A stretch of DNA of 64,000 nucleotides from Paragemmobacter kunshanensis (GTDB lineage Bacteria > Pseudomonadota > Alphaproteobacteria > Rhodobacterales > Rhodobacteraceae), in assembly GCF_011059185.1 (NCBI RefSeq), contig NZ_JAALFE010000004.1:62001-126000 (forward strand), given 5' to 3'. A program made the position numbers and the translations under genes. Shown piece after piece: positions 16,026 to 25,981 of the stretch. How positions within the stretch are numbered: the stretch's first letter is position 1; every line of letters starts with the position of its first letter. The notes under the pieces are model-generated. The model did not search any database. It was given only the letters and a program-made list of their open reading frames with translations, and was not told where the DNA came from.

Positions 16026-17936
16026 TCAGACCACCGGCTCGGGCTCCGGCCCGGCCTTCGGTGTCTTGGGCTTGGTCTTCGGGATCGCCGCGATAGACGT
16101 GGTCCCGCCGCCCGAGGCCGGCTTGTCCGCATCGTCATCGCCACCCAGGGGCTCACCGGCGATCACCTTGCGGATCTCGTCGCCGGTCAGCGTCTCGTAT
16201 TCCAGCAGGCCCTTCGCCAGACGTTCGAAATCATCGGCCTTCTCGATCAGGATGCGACGGGCGGTTTCATAGCCCTCGTCGATCAGGGTCTTCACCTCGT
16301 CCTCGATCAGCTCCTTGGTATGGGCCGAAACCGAGAAGCCCGCCGTATTCCCCTGATACCCCTCATGCGCCTCGGCATAGTCGATATTGCCGACCTTGTC
16401 CGACATGCCCCAGCGCATCACCATCGCGCGGGCCAGCGACGACGCCTGCTGGATATCCCCCGCAGGGCCAGAGGACACGCCCTCTTCGCCATATTTGATG
16501 ATCTCGGCCGCCTTGCCCGCCATCGTCATGGCGATCTTCTGCTTGCCCTCATCCTTGTGCATGTTCAGCCGATCCATCTCGGGCAGGCTGACAACCATCC
16601 CCAAGGCACCGCCACGCGGGATGATCGTGGCCTTATAGACCGGATCACACTTCGGCATGTTCATGCCCACGATGGCGTGACCGGCCTCGTGATAGGCGGT
16701 CTTTTCCTTCTGGTCGGGCGTCAGCACCATGCTGCGACGCTCGGCCCCCATCATCACCTTGTCCTTCGCGTTCTCGAAGTCCTCCATCGTGACGAACCGC
16801 CGCCCGACGCGCGCCGCCATCAGCGCCGCCTCGTTCACAAGGTTCATCAGATCGGCCCCCGAAAAGCCCGGCGTGCCCCGCGCGATCGTCCGCAGGTCCA
16901 CATCCGGCCCCAGCGGCACCTTGCGCGCATGCACGCCAAGAATCTTCTCGCGCCCCTTGATATCCGGGTTCGGCACATGGATCTGACGGTCGAAACGACC
17001 GGGACGCAGCAGCGCGGGGTCCAGCACGTCCTTGCGGTTGGTGGCTGCAACGATGATCACACCCTCATTCGCCTCGAACCCGTCCATCTCGACCAGCAGC
17101 TGGTTCAGCGTCTGCTCGCGCTCGTCATTCCCGCCACCGATGCCCACGCCACGCGCACGGCCCACGGCGTCGATCTCGTCGATAAACACGATACAGGGCG
17201 CGTTCTTCTTCGCCTGTTCGAACATGTCACGCACGCGGGATGCACCCACCCCCACGAACATCTCGACAAAGTCGGAACCCGAGATGGTGAAGAACGGCAC
17301 CCCCGCCTCGCCCGCAATCGCCCGCGCGAGCAAGGTCTTACCTGTCCCCGGAGGCCCCACCAGCAGCGCCCCCTTCGGGATCTTGCCGCCAAGACGGCTG
17401 AACTTCTGCGGGTTGCGCAGGAATTCCACGATCTCTTCCAGCTCTTCCTTGGCCTCGTCGATCCCCGCCACGTCGTCAAACGTCACGCGGCCATGCTTTT
17501 CCGTCAAAAGCTTCGCCCGGGATTTGCCAAAGCCCATCGCGCCCCCGCGCCCGCCGCCCTGCATCCGGTTCATGAAGAAGATCCAGACCCCGATCAGCAC
17601 AAGGAAGGGCAGCCAGATGCCCAGCACGGACATGAAGCCCGATTGCTCCTGCGCCTCGGCCTTCACGTCCACGCCCTTGGCGATCAGGCGGTCGGTCAGG
17701 GTTTCGCCATCGGGCTTGATCGTCACATATTGCGATCCGTCCCGCGCCCGCACCAGAACCCGCTCGCCATCCAGCGTCACGCTCTGCACCTCGCCGCCAT
17801 CGACGCGGCTGATGAATTCCGAATAGGACAATGTCCGCGACGAACTGGTCGACTGGTTGCCGCTGAACAGGTTGAACAGGGCCAGGATCAGCAGAAACAG
17901 AACGACCCAGAATGCGATGTTTCGTGCATTACCCAC
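16026..17936 (-). CDS. ftsH: ATP-dependent zinc metalloprotease FtsH
   Basis: A 636-residue membrane protease that degrades misfolded membrane proteins and regulators. With the chosen start: membrane helices near 8-24 and 101-121, Walker A GPPGTGKT (194-201), Walker [13 protein letters not shown] region [20 protein letters not shown] and zinc site HEAGH (416-420). An in-frame ATG at 17951 exists, but the sequence AGGAGA lies inside those first codons, 6 nt before GTG at 17936, and homologues begin [10 protein letters not shown], so GTG is the better start. The tail is Pro/Glu-rich. Downstream tam follows after 2 bp. Confidence 0.96.
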   Translation of the reverse strand: MGNARNIAFWVVLFLLILALFNLFSGNQSTSSSRTLSYSEFISRVDGGEVQSVTLDGERVLVRARDGSQYVTIKPDGETLTDRLIAKGVDVKAEAQEQSGFMSVLGIWLPFLVLIGVWIFFMNRMQGGGRGGAMGFGKSRAKLLTEKHGRVTFDDVAGIDEAKEELEEIVEFLRNPQKFSRLGGKIPKGALLVGPPGTGKTLLARAIAGEAGVPFFTISGSDFVEMFVGVGASRVRDMFEQAKKNAPCIVFIDEIDAVGRARGVGIGGGNDEREQTLNQLLVEMDGFEANEGVIIVAATNRKDVLDPALLRPGRFDRQIHVPNPDIKGREKILGVHARKVPLGPDVDLRTIARGTPGFSGADLMNLVNEAALMAARVGRRFVTMEDFENAKDKVMMGAERRSMVLTPDQKEKTAYHEAGHAIVGMNMPKCDPVYKATIIPRGGALGMVVSLPEMDRLNMHKDEGKQKIAMTMAGKAAEIIKYGEEGVSSGPAGDIQQASSLARAMVMRWGMSDKVGNIDYAEAHEGYQGNTAGFSVSAHTKELIEDEVKTLIDEGYETARRILIEKADDFERLAKGLLEYETLTGDEIRKVIAGEPLGGDDDADKPASGGGTTSIAAIPKTKPKTPKAGPEPEPVV

Positions 17937-18016
17937 GAAGTCTCTCCTCATACCGCCGCAAGGCCAATAACGGCCCGCGACCCTTTGTTCTTAAGATAGA
18001 CATAAACCCCGGCTGT

Positions 18017-19252
18017 TCAATGCGATAAAGGTGCCGCAGAAAGCGGCCCCGTGGGCCCCGCGCAACTCAGCACCCATCCGCCCCCGAATCCGGCCAGCGG
18101 TGCCGCGACCAGCCGCTCCCCCTGCCACAGCGCCGGGCTGGCCAGAAGGCTTGCCCGCGGCACGGCGGCAGAGCGCCAGTCGGGGCACAGGCCAAGCCCC
18201 GCCTCCCCCAAGGCGCGCAGGGTCAAGCCCTTGGAGTCCGGGCCGGAAATCCGCCACCTGCCATCCCATGCCTCGCCTGCCGGCACCTCCAGCGCGGCCA
18301 CCGCGCGCAATTCCCGGGTCAGCCGCATCCGCCCCCGCGCATGGCTGCTGCGGCACCCGGCCAGCGTGGCCGGACGCCCGGCAAGGGCTGCGGCAATGAA
18401 GCGCTCCATCTCGGCGCCGCGCGGGCCATATTCCGCGGATGCGATCCACATCACCGCCGCCCGCAAGAGCCGCCTTCGGATCTCCGCAGGCAGCGCGGCA
18501 AGGCCTGCCGTCTCAAGGATGACATCGCCCCCGTCGATCCGCGCCATCCGCGCCGCGGCATCGGCTGTCACCGCCTCCAGCGCCGCGCGCACATCGGCCA
18601 TCCGCCCGGCCAGGGCCGCGATCTGATCCGCCCCCGCACCGACCTCGGCCATCGCCTGCACCGCCCGCCGTGCCCGGACGCGATCAAAGCGCGCATCCTC
18701 GTTCGACGGATCCTCCACCCAGGGCAGCCCGCGATCCAGCAGCCAGCGGCGCAGTTCCGCCCGCGCCACCCCCAGCAGCGGCCGCAGAAAGACCACCCCC
18801 GCGATCTCGCGCCGGGCGGCCATGGCGGCCAAGCCGTCCACCCCCGCATCGCGCGCCAGGCGCATCAGGAAGGTTTCCGCGACATCATCCCTTGTATGAC
18901 CCAGCGCGACACAGCCGATCCCATGGCCCTTCGCCCAATCCGACAGCAGGCCCGTCCGCGCCCGCCGCGCCGCATCCTGCAGATTGCCTGTTCCGCCCCA
19001 GGACCAGGTCAGCGTGTCATGCGCCACCCCCAGATCGGCACAGATGCCCGCCACCATGGCGGCCTCTGCCGCCGCCTCCGGGCGCAGGCCATGGTCCACC
19101 GTGGCCACGCGCGGCCGCAGCCCCGCCTCTACCGCCAGATAGAGCAGCGCCAGCGAATCCCCGCCACCGGATACAGCCAGACCCAGCGCCTCCTTCGCGG
19201 CCGGGCCAAGGCCCCGGCGGAAGATATCGGCAACGTCCCGGGTCAGAGACAG
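18017..19252 (-). CDS. tilS: tRNA(Ile)-lysidine synthase, apparent CTG start
   Basis: TilS modifies C34 of tRNA-Ile(CAU) to lysidine, an essential step. The PP-loop SGGGDS is at residues 28-33 if translation starts at CTG 19252. The first in-frame ATG/GTG/TTG is GTG at 19108 (residue 49), which would delete the PP-loop and kill the enzyme. The CTG has AGGGG 5 nt upstream and overlaps the cpoB stop by 10 bp, which suggests coupling. Later family features: DHGLRPEAA, LGHTRDDVAETFLMRLARDAGVDGLAAM, PLLGV. Length 411 residues. Confidence 0.9.
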   Translation of the reverse strand: MSLTRDVADIFRRGLGPAAKEALGLAVSGGGDSLALLYLAVEAGLRPRVATVDHGLRPEAAAEAAMVAGICADLGVAHDTLTWSWGGTGNLQDAARRARTGLLSDWAKGHGIGCVALGHTRDDVAETFLMRLARDAGVDGLAAMAARREIAGVVFLRPLLGVARAELRRWLLDRGLPWVEDPSNEDARFDRVRARRAVQAMAEVGAGADQIAALAGRMADVRAALEAVTADAAARMARIDGGDVILETAGLAALPAEIRRRLLRAAVMWIASAEYGPRGAEMERFIAAALAGRPATLAGCRSSHARGRMRLTRELRAVAALEVPAGEAWDGRWRISGPDSKGLTLRALGEAGLGLCPDWRSAAVPRASLLASPALWQGERLVAAPLAGFGGGWVLSCAGPTGPLSAAPLSH

Positions 19253-20085
19253 CCAAGCCCCTGCATCGCCTGCGCGGCATTCGCCGCCTCGGCCGATCCG
19301 GGGAACCGCGTTCCCACTTCCTGCAGCGTGACACAGGCTTCGGGCGTCTGGCCCAAGGCCCCCAGCGCCTGCCCCAGCTTCAACAGCGCGGGCGCCGCCT
19401 GCGGCCCCGAAGGCTGGCCCGAGAAGGCCTCGAGATAGCTGCGCGCCGCTCCCGCCGTATCGCCCGACTGGCCCAGCGCCTCGCCGCGCAGGAAATGGGC
19501 CTCCTGCGTCAGGGGGCCACCCGGGTAGGATTGGGTAAAGGCCGCAAAGAGGTCTGCAGCGGCGCGAAAGTCACCCTGACCGAGCACCTCCTTGGCCCGG
19601 TCGAAATCCGCCTGTTCGCCAACTGCCAGTTCCGGCGCGGCCGTCGTTCCGGCGGCGGCCGGATCCGGGGTCACGCCGGGCGTGGGGGCAACCGCGCCGC
19701 CCCCACCTGCCGCCCCGCCCAGCGGGGCCGTATCGCCAAGCGCCGCGATATCGCAGCCCTCTTCCAGTTCGCACAGCCGGAATTCCAGATCGCCGATCCG
19801 GTTCGTGCCGTCCGAGACGACACGATTGACCTTCAGTTCCACCTCTTCCGTCTTTGCCGTCAGCCGCGCAAGCGCCGCCTCGATGGCATCCATCCGCTGC
19901 AGGGCATCACCCCCCGCAACCCCGGTCGCCGCAGCGCCCGAGGTGACAAGCTCGGATTTCAGGCTGTTGAATTCGGCCTGAAGCTGCCCGATCTCGGCCC
20001 GGATGTCGGCCAGCGTCTGCGCGTCCTGCGCAAAGGACGCCACCGGCAGGAAGGCCGCAAGGGCCACAAGGCGGAACATCCGCAT
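19243..20085 (-). CDS. cpoB: Tol-Pal system protein CpoB (YbgF)
   Basis: A 280-residue periplasmic protein that links Tol-Pal to peptidoglycan synthesis during constriction. Signal peptide to about residue 19 (ASFAQ), then a coiled-coil (TLADIRAEIGQLQAEF, MDAIEAALARLTAKTEEVELK), a Gly/Pro/Ala-rich linker with two Cys (CELEEGC) and a C-terminal TPR domain (DFDRAKEVLGQGDF...). MRMFRL at 20085 is preferred because it leaves 4 bp after the pal stop; an in-frame ATG at 20103 would overlap pal. The stop overlaps the tilS start. Confidence 0.92.
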   Translation of the reverse strand: MRMFRLVALAAFLPVASFAQDAQTLADIRAEIGQLQAEFNSLKSELVTSGAAATGVAGGDALQRMDAIEAALARLTAKTEEVELKVNRVVSDGTNRIGDLEFRLCELEEGCDIAALGDTAPLGGAAGGGGAVAPTPGVTPDPAAAGTTAAPELAVGEQADFDRAKEVLGQGDFRAAADLFAAFTQSYPGGPLTQEAHFLRGEALGQSGDTAGAARSYLEAFSGQPSGPQAAPALLKLGQALGALGQTPEACVTLQEVGTRFPGSAEAANAAQAMQGLGCL

Positions 20086-20089
20086 CGGA

Positions 20090-20620
20090 TCAGGCCCCCG
20101 CACCCATCGACAGCACGGTCACGGCCCGGCGGTTCTTGGCATAGCATTCCTCGCTCGAGCAAACCTCGATCGGGCGCTCCTTGCCATAGGGGATCGTCTT
20201 CATCCGCGCGGCGGCCACGCCCTGCGAAATCAGGAAATCCTGCACCGAAGCCGCGCGCCGCGCGCTCAGCGCGATGTTGTATTCCCGCGTGCCCTGCTCA
20301 TCGGCATGGCCTTCGATGATGATGGCATAATCTGGGTTGGAGTTCAGCCACTGCGCCTGCCCCTGCAGCACCATCCGCGCCTCGGGCGACAGGGTCGACT
20401 GGTCCACCGCGAACAGCACGCGGTCGCCCACGGCCTGGTTGAAATAGGCGATGGAGCGGGGATCGTTCGGATCGCCCAGACCGGATGTCCCGATGCCGCC
20501 GGCACCGAAACCGCCGGCACCATCGGCACCGGCCCCGCCCGCGCCAAAGCGGTCAGGGTTGTTGCAGGCCGCCAGGCCAAGCACGGCGACAATCATAAGG
20601 GCCTTGGGGAAAAGCGTCAT
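20090..20620 (-). CDS. pal: Peptidoglycan-associated lipoprotein Pal
   Basis: A 176-residue outer-membrane lipoprotein. Lipobox LAAC with Cys19, then a Gly/Ala-rich linker (GAGGAGADGAGG...) and an OmpA-like peptidoglycan-binding domain with IIIEGHADEQGTREYNIALSARRA. It anchors the outer membrane and is pulled by TolB/TolA at the division site. The longer open frame to 20704 is rejected because the signal peptide starts at MTLFPKALM. TolB lies 87 bp upstream, cpoB 4 bp downstream. Confidence 0.95.
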   Translation of the reverse strand: MTLFPKALMIVAVLGLAACNNPDRFGAGGAGADGAGGFGAGGIGTSGLGDPNDPRSIAYFNQAVGDRVLFAVDQSTLSPEARMVLQGQAQWLNSNPDYAIIIEGHADEQGTREYNIALSARRAASVQDFLISQGVAAARMKTIPYGKERPIEVCSSEECYAKNRRAVTVLSMGAGA

Positions 20621-20707
20621 GGAGGGGTTCCTTTTGGTGTTCTTGGCTCGATTGCGGGCCAGCATATCAGGTTCGCGCGCGCCTGTGAATCGGGCGCGCG
20701 CCATGTC

Positions 20708-22048
20708 TCAGGGCAGAAGCGGCGACCAAGCCGGATCGGAAGCCGGGCCCTCGGTCGGGATCTGCCGCAGGTTGCGCCCGGAAATGTCGACGCTGAACAG
20801 CGCCGCCTGCCCGCCCGCCCCCGCGCTTTCGCGCGTGAACATGATCACCCGGCCATTCGGTGCCCAGGTCGGGCCTTCATCCAGGAAGGACGCCGTCAGC
20901 AACCGCTCCTCGCTGCCATCCGTCCGCATCACGCCGATATGGAACCGGCCCGCATTCTGCTTCGTGAAGGCGATGTAATCCCCCTGCGGCGACCAGACCG
21001 GCGTGCCATAACGCCCCGGCCCCGAGGAGATCCGTGTCCCCTCGCCCCCGCTGGCGGGCATCACGTAAAGCTGCTGGGTGCCCGACCTGTCGCTTTCAAA
21101 GACGATCATGCTGCCATCGGGCGAAAAGCTGGGCGCGGTCTCGATCGACGGCGCATTGGTCAGCTGCCGGATCTGCCCGCTGCCCACATCCAGCGCATAG
21201 ATGTCGGAGTTTCCGCCCCGCTCCAGGCTGAACACCACCGTCCGCCCGTCGGGCGCAAAGCGCGGGGCAAAGGTCATGTTGCCATCCGTCTGGGCCAGGG
21301 CCTGCACCTGCAGCGATCCGACATCCATCAGATAGATGCGCGGAAAACCCGATTCATAGCTGGTAAAGACGATCTGGTTGCCCGTCGGCGAAAACCGCGG
21401 CGCCAGCACGATGGACCCGCCATCCGTCAGATAGGCGATGTTCGCGCCGTCGTAATCCATCACCGCCAGCCGCTTCACCCGCTGGTTCTTCGGCCCGCTC
21501 TCGGCCACAAAGACCACGCGGCTGTCGAAATAGGGGCCTTCCCCCGTGATCCGGCTATAGACCGCATCCGCCACCTTGTGCGCCATCCGCCGCCAGGTGC
21601 CGGGCGTGCCCGCGAATTGCAGCCCTTCGCCCATCTGCTGGCCGCTGAACACGTCGAACAGGCGGAACTTCACCACGATCTGATCGCCCGACGCGCTCAC
21701 CGCCCCCACGATCAGCGCCTGCGCATTGATCGCCTGCCAGTCGGGAAAGGACACCGGGCTGTCAAAGCTCGACACCCGCGCGATATGCGCCTCGGCCGGG
21801 ATCTCGCGGAACAGCCCGGTTCCGGCCAGATCCGACGCAATCACCCGCGTGATGTTCGCGGCATATTCGGCGGCCGCGCCATTCTCGGCCACGAAGCCCG
21901 GCACGGCAAAGGGCAGGGGTTCGATCACGCCATCGGTGATGGTGATGCGCAGCGGCCCCTGGCCCTGGGCGGCGGCGGGCGCAAGCGCCCCCACGAACAG
22001 GCCAAGCGCAAGCGCAAGCATGGGGGTGAGGGTTCTGACAAACATCAT
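20708..22048 (-). CDS. tolB: Tol-Pal system protein TolB
   Basis: A 446-residue periplasmic protein: signal peptide ending at APAAAQ, an N-terminal alpha/beta domain and a six-bladed beta-propeller built from repeats such as [50 protein letters not shown] and [15 protein letters not shown]. It shuttles between Pal and Tol[10 protein letters not shown] marks the start; the upstream extension to 22144 is not supported. Confidence 0.95.
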   Translation of the reverse strand: MMFVRTLTPMLALALGLFVGALAPAAAQGQGPLRITITDGVIEPLPFAVPGFVAENGAAAEYAANITRVIASDLAGTGLFREIPAEAHIARVSSFDSPVSFPDWQAINAQALIVGAVSASGDQIVVKFRLFDVFSGQQMGEGLQFAGTPGTWRRMAHKVADAVYSRITGEGPYFDSRVVFVAESGPKNQRVKRLAVMDYDGANIAYLTDGGSIVLAPRFSPTGNQIVFTSYESGFPRIYLMDVGSLQVQALAQTDGNMTFAPRFAPDGRTVVFSLERGGNSDIYALDVGSGQIRQLTNAPSIETAPSFSPDGSMIVFESDRSGTQQLYVMPASGGEGTRISSGPGRYGTPVWSPQGDYIAFTKQNAGRFHIGVMRTDGSEERLLTASFLDEGPTWAPNGRVIMFTRESAGAGGQAALFSVDISGRNLRQIPTEGPASDPAWSPLLP

Positions 22049-22160
22049 CTTGGCCCCAATCTCCTCGGTCAGTCGATTACAACATGCCGCGAACGGCGCT
22101 TCTTCGGGGACACAATGGCGCGAGCGGCGCCGCCATGCCGGCATCTGTCGGGGCGCGCGG

Positions 22161-23366
22161 TCATCGCATCCGCATCCCGTTCGGGTCGAATACCAGTTCC
22201 ATGTTGCGCCACTGGTCGTATTTCTCGGGCGGAAGCGGAAAACCGCGCGCGCCGCAGCGGATGATCGCCCGCCGCGCCGCCTCGAAGGCCTGCCGCGTGG
22301 CCGTGTCCGACTCGCCGTTCGAGGCGATCATCGTGATCGACCCGGCATCCGGCACGCCGTCCTGCCCGACGCTGACCGCCACCGTCACCGTTGTCCGCAG
22401 CGCCTCCATCGACAGCGCGCCGACATTCCAGCAGGCCTGCACCGCCACCCGCAGCGCATCCTGCTCGCCCGCCGTCATCGGCGGGCCCGCGGGCAGATTG
22501 CTGTCCTGCGCGGCGGCTTCGGCGGCGGCGGCCTCTTCCGCGGCGGCCTGATTGTCGGCCAATGCCTCGGCCAGGGCGGCGGCCACCGCATCCTCGGTCG
22601 CGCTGTCCTCCGCCGGCGTCTCCGCAGGCGCGGGCACCTCCTCGACAGGCTCCTCGGGCGTGGCCACCCGTTCGGGCCGCGACCGCGGCCGCAACGAGGC
22701 GGTCATCTCAAGCTGGGGCGCATCCTCTTCGGTCTCCACCGCCTCGGTCACGATCTGCGTCGTGGCCTCTTCCGGCGCGGCGGCTTCCTGCTGCTCCTCG
22801 ACGATCTGCGCCTCTTCGCTGGGCTGGTCGGTCACCTCTTCGATCACCTGCTCGGCCACCTCGGGCGCATCCACGCTTTCCACCGGCACCGCGGCCACCC
22901 GGTCCACGGGCCGCGGACGCGGGCGAACATCCGACGGGGCCACGGGAATGGGCTGCTCCACCTCGGCGATGGGGGCCACGGGATCGGGCGTCTCGATGGG
23001 CTGCGGCACCGCCTCGACGGGCAGATCCTCGGGCAAGGGCTCTTCCGGCGGGGCCACCGGCGGCGGCTCCTCGGCGGGCGGCGGCGGCTCGTCCGGCACC
23101 ACCGGCTCGGGCGGCGCGATCTCCTCGGGCGGCGTGATCTCGGGCTCCTGCGGCGCGGGCTCCTCCGCCGGGGGCTCCGGGGTCAGCGGCGTCGCGGGCG
23201 GCGGGGCTGACGCCATCATCGCGTCGAACTCCGCCCCCGTCATCAGCGACACCTCGGCCACCTGAATCTCGGGCAAGGTCGGCGCACGGAACAGCCAATC
23301 CCCCAGGATAACCCAGAGGATCACGCCCGCATGCGCGACACCCGAAATGATCTGGCCCTTTTCCAT
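22161..23366 (-). CDS. tolA: TolA-like envelope protein
   Basis: A 401-residue protein with one N-terminal membrane helix (about 8-27), a very long Pro/Glu/Ala-rich stretch (about 50-300) rich in PPAEEP-type strings, and a C-terminal TonB/TolA-like domain starting near [14 protein letters not shown] and ending [10 protein letters not shown]. It links the TolQR motor to TolB/Pal. Unlike the Lys/Ala-rich helical domain II of enteric TolA, the linker is acidic and Pro-rich, so it should be extended rather than helical. Confidence 0.9.
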   Translation of the reverse strand: MEKGQIISGVAHAGVILWVILGDWLFRAPTLPEIQVAEVSLMTGAEFDAMMASAPPPATPLTPEPPAEEPAPQEPEITPPEEIAPPEPVVPDEPPPPAEEPPPVAPPEEPLPEDLPVEAVPQPIETPDPVAPIAEVEQPIPVAPSDVRPRPRPVDRVAAVPVESVDAPEVAEQVIEEVTDQPSEEAQIVEEQQEAAAPEEATTQIVTEAVETEEDAPQLEMTASLRPRSRPERVATPEEPVEEVPAPAETPAEDSATEDAVAAALAEALADNQAAAEEAAAAEAAAQDSNLPAGPPMTAGEQDALRVAVQACWNVGALSMEALRTTVTVAVSVGQDGVPDAGSITMIASNGESDTATRQAFEAARRAIIRCGARGFPLPPEKYDQWRNMELVFDPNGMRMR

Positions 23367-23380
23367 GCTCCGCCCGGCCG

Positions 23381-23854
23381 TCAGCCGCCGTTACCGTCAA
23401 GCGTCGGGCCGCCCGCATCCGTGACCAGCCCGATATTGTTGAACCCGCCCGCGTTCAGCGCGCCCATCACCTCGGCCACCCTTGCATAGGGGATGGATCC
23501 GTCCGCCCGCAGGAAGATCTTGTCCGACGTCCGCTCCGCCGCAATCGCGCTCAGGCGCGAGATCAGCTCTTCCGGCGCCGTCTCCGTCGTCTGGATCAGC
23601 AGCTTGCCATCCGCCGTCATGGTGATCGCCAGCGGCTCTTCCTGCTCGGCCGGAAGGGCATTCGCCGCCGTTTCCGGCAATTCGATGGGCACCCCCACCG
23701 TCAGCATCGGCGCCGCCACCATGAAGATGATCAGCAGCACCAGCATCACGTCGATGAAGGGCGTGACGTTGATATCCGCCATCGGCCCCGCGCGCCGCCG
23801 CTTGCGCCCGCGCCGTCCGCCCCCGCCTGCCCCCTTGGCTATCCCGGCCCCCAT
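23381..23854 (-). CDS. tolR: Tol-Pal motor protein TolR
   Basis: A 157-residue ExbD/TolR protein. A basic Gly/Arg-rich N-terminus precedes MADINVTPFIDVMLVLLIIFMV, the single membrane helix with the proton-path Asp; the periplasmic domain follows (DGSIPYARVAEVMGALNAGG). It works with TolQ as a proton-driven stator. It starts 3 bp after the tolQ stop and ends 14 bp before tolA. Confidence 0.95.
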   Translation of the reverse strand: MGAGIAKGAGGGGRRGRKRRRAGPMADINVTPFIDVMLVLLIIFMVAAPMLTVGVPIELPETAANALPAEQEEPLAITMTADGKLLIQTTETAPEELISRLSAIAAERTSDKIFLRADGSIPYARVAEVMGALNAGGFNNIGLVTDAGGPTLDGNGG

Positions 23855-23857
23855 GGC

Positions 23858-24553
23858 TCAGGCGTCCAGCTGGCGCGACAGGATGGTGGAAAACTCGTCG
23901 GCGAAGGATTCATACCCGTTCAGGATACGCTCGCTGTCGCTGTTGAGCTTGTTATAGGCCACCACCGCCGGGATCGCCGCCACAAGGCCGATGGCGGTTG
24001 CCAGCAGCGCCTCGGCAATGCCGGGGGCCACGACGGCCAGGTTGGTGTTCTGGCTGATGGCGATCTGCTCGAAGGAATGCTTGATCCCCCAGACCGTCCC
24101 GAAAAGCCCGATGAAGGGCGCGGTGGAACCGGTCGTTGCCAGAAAGCCCAGCCCCTTGTTCAGCACCTCGTTCTCGCGCGCGATGGCCACGTCCATCGCC
24201 CGGTCGATGCGCGCCTGCGCCCCCGCGATCAGCTTGCCATCCTGCCGGTGGCTGCGCCGCCATTCCGTCATGCCTGCCACAAAGATCCGCTCGCTCGCAC
24301 CCTGCGGCTGCGGCCCGATGGTCTCGTAAAGCTCGTCCAGCGGCTCGCCCGACCAGAAGGCACGGTCGAATTCCTCGGCCTCTGCCCGCGCGCGCCGGAA
24401 GGTCAGCACGCGCTGGATGATGATCGACCACGACCAGAAACTCATCAGCAGCAGGGTCATCAGAACCAGCTTGTTGGTGAGTGTCGCTTTCATGAAAAGC
24501 GCAAGCACGGAGAAATCAATCTCCTGCGCCGCCGCGAGGGTTTCCGTTTCCAT
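23858..24553 (-). CDS. tolQ: Tol-Pal motor protein TolQ
   Basis: A 231-residue ExbB/TolQ protein with three membrane helices (about 10-45, 138-160, 170-195) and the family core GFLATTGSTAPFIGLFGTVWGI plus GIAEALLATAIGLVAAIPAVVAYN. It forms the proton channel with TolR. The start METETLAAAQEI fits the family; the open frame runs on to 24667 but without homology. It heads the tolQRAB-pal-cpoB row, downstream of ybgC. Confidence 0.95.
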   Translation of the reverse strand: METETLAAAQEIDFSVLALFMKATLTNKLVLMTLLLMSFWSWSIIIQRVLTFRRARAEAEEFDRAFWSGEPLDELYETIGPQPQGASERIFVAGMTEWRRSHRQDGKLIAGAQARIDRAMDVAIARENEVLNKGLGFLATTGSTAPFIGLFGTVWGIKHSFEQIAISQNTNLAVVAPGIAEALLATAIGLVAAIPAVVAYNKLNSDSERILNGYESFADEFSTILSRQLDA

Positions 24554-24706
24554 TACGCCTGCTCTTGTTGCGGGGCCATCCTTGGCGCGGCCCTTTAGCG
24601 GTGATTCTATCCGTTTTCCATGCAGAATGCCAACACATCTGCGCGACATTGCCGCAACCGGCAGCAAGCTGCCGCTGCAGCGCAGAAAAAGCGCGCCGCG
24701 CCGCCG

Positions 24707-25108
24707 TCAGTGATGCAGCGGCGCCAGCCTGGATCGCAGCCCGGCCGGGATGCGTGCCGCCACGCCCGCCTCCGAAAGGCAGACCAGCACCACCCGCGCG
24801 GTGAACAGGATCGCCCCGTCCCGCTCCACCGTCTGCTCCACCTCGATCCGCGCGCCGCCCAGCGCAAGCAGCCGTGTCTTCACCACCAGCAGATCATCGA
24901 ACCGCGCCGGACGCAGGTAATCCGCCTCGACCCGGCGCACGGCGAAGACAATCCCCTCCTCGCGCTTCAGCGCCGCCTGATCCACCCCCAGCGACCGGAC
25001 CCATTCCGTCCGCCCGCGTTCGATGAATTTCAGGTAATTCGCGTAATAGACGATGCCGGCAAGGTCGGTATCTTCGTAATAGACGCGCAACTCGATCTGA
25101 TGGGTCAT
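24707..25108 (-). CDS. ybgC: Tol-Pal associated acyl-CoA thioesterase YbgC
   Basis: A 133-residue hot-dog thioesterase: ELRVYYEDTDLAGIVYYANYLKFIERGRTEW carries the catalytic Asp of the 4-hydroxybenzoyl-CoA thioesterase type, and DDLLVVKTRLLALGGARIEVEQTV follows. It is the usual first gene of tol-pal clusters. MTHQIELRV at 25108 is used as start; MPMTHQ at 25114 is equally possible. The 153-bp gap to tolQ holds a putative tolQ promoter. Confidence 0.93.
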   Translation of the reverse strand: MTHQIELRVYYEDTDLAGIVYYANYLKFIERGRTEWVRSLGVDQAALKREEGIVFAVRRVEADYLRPARFDDLLVVKTRLLALGGARIEVEQTVERDGAILFTARVVLVCLSEAGVAARIPAGLRSRLAPLHH

Positions 25109-25214
25109 CGGCATTTCCAAAAGGCGCCGCGCCGGGGGCGCGGCAGGGCGGCAGTTCACCCCCCTGCTTACCCGGTCACGGCCCAAAGGTCCAAGGCCCT
25201 GCCCGCGCGCCGCG

Positions 25215-25976
25215 TCAGGCCGCCTCTGTCCCGCCCTTCACCCCAGTGATGTAGGACACGATGTCATTCCCGTCCGTCTCGTCCTTGCGCAGGCTGGCCA
25301 CGATCCGCCCGCGCCGGAACACCACGATCCGGTCCACCAGATCGAAGACCTGCCGCAGGTTGTGGCTGATCAGGATCAGCGGCACCCCCCGGTCCTTCAA
25401 GCCCCGGATGATGTTCTCCACCTGCGCCGTCTCCTGCACGCCCAGCGCCGCCGTCGGCTCATCCATGATCACCAGCTTGCTGGCAAATGCCGCCGTCCGC
25501 GCGATGGCCACGCATTGCCGCTGCCCGCCCGACATGTTGCGGATCGGGTTGTCCACGTTCGGGATCTTCACCGCCGTCGTCTTCAGCGCCTCCAGCGTCC
25601 GCTCGCGCATCGCCTTGCGGTCGAGGATGGAGAACGGCCCCAGCCGGAACCTGAACAATTCCCGCCCAAGGAACAGGTTCGACGGCACGTCCAGATCATC
25701 GGCCAGCGCCAGCGTCTGGAACACCGTCTCGATCCCGGCCTCGCGCGCCTCCAGCGGCCCTGCAAAACTCACCGGCTGGCCGTCGAAGAAAATCTCCCCC
25801 GCCGTCCGCTGCTCCACCGCCGTGACCTGCCGGACGAAGGTGGATTTCCCCGCCCCGTTGTCGCCCACGACCGCCACATGCTCACCCTCGTGCAGCACGA
25901 AATCCGCGTCCTCCAGCGCATGCACGCCGCCATAGCGCTTCGTCAGGCCCCGGGTTTCCAGAATGATCCTTGCCAT
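25215..25976 (-). CDS. Sugar-type ABC transporter ATP-binding protein
   Basis: A 253-residue single ATPase domain of the carbohydrate (RbsA/FrcA-like) group. Walker A GDNGAGKST (38-46), Q-loop near VFQTLAL, signature MSGGQRQ (148-154), Walker B LVIMDEP (168-174) and switch His in ISHNL. Unlike RbsA it is a single rather than tandem ATPase, as in the rhizobial FrcA type. It is the last gene of the importer operon, 5 bp after the permease. Confidence 0.93.
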   Translation of the reverse strand: MARIILETRGLTKRYGGVHALEDADFVLHEGEHVAVVGDNGAGKSTFVRQVTAVEQRTAGEIFFDGQPVSFAGPLEAREAGIETVFQTLALADDLDVPSNLFLGRELFRFRLGPFSILDRKAMRERTLEALKTTAVKIPNVDNPIRNMSGGQRQCVAIARTAAFASKLVIMDEPTAALGVQETAQVENIIRGLKDRGVPLILISHNLRQVFDLVDRIVVFRRGRIVASLRKDETDGNDIVSYITGVKGGTEAA

Positions 25977-25981
25977 GTCCC

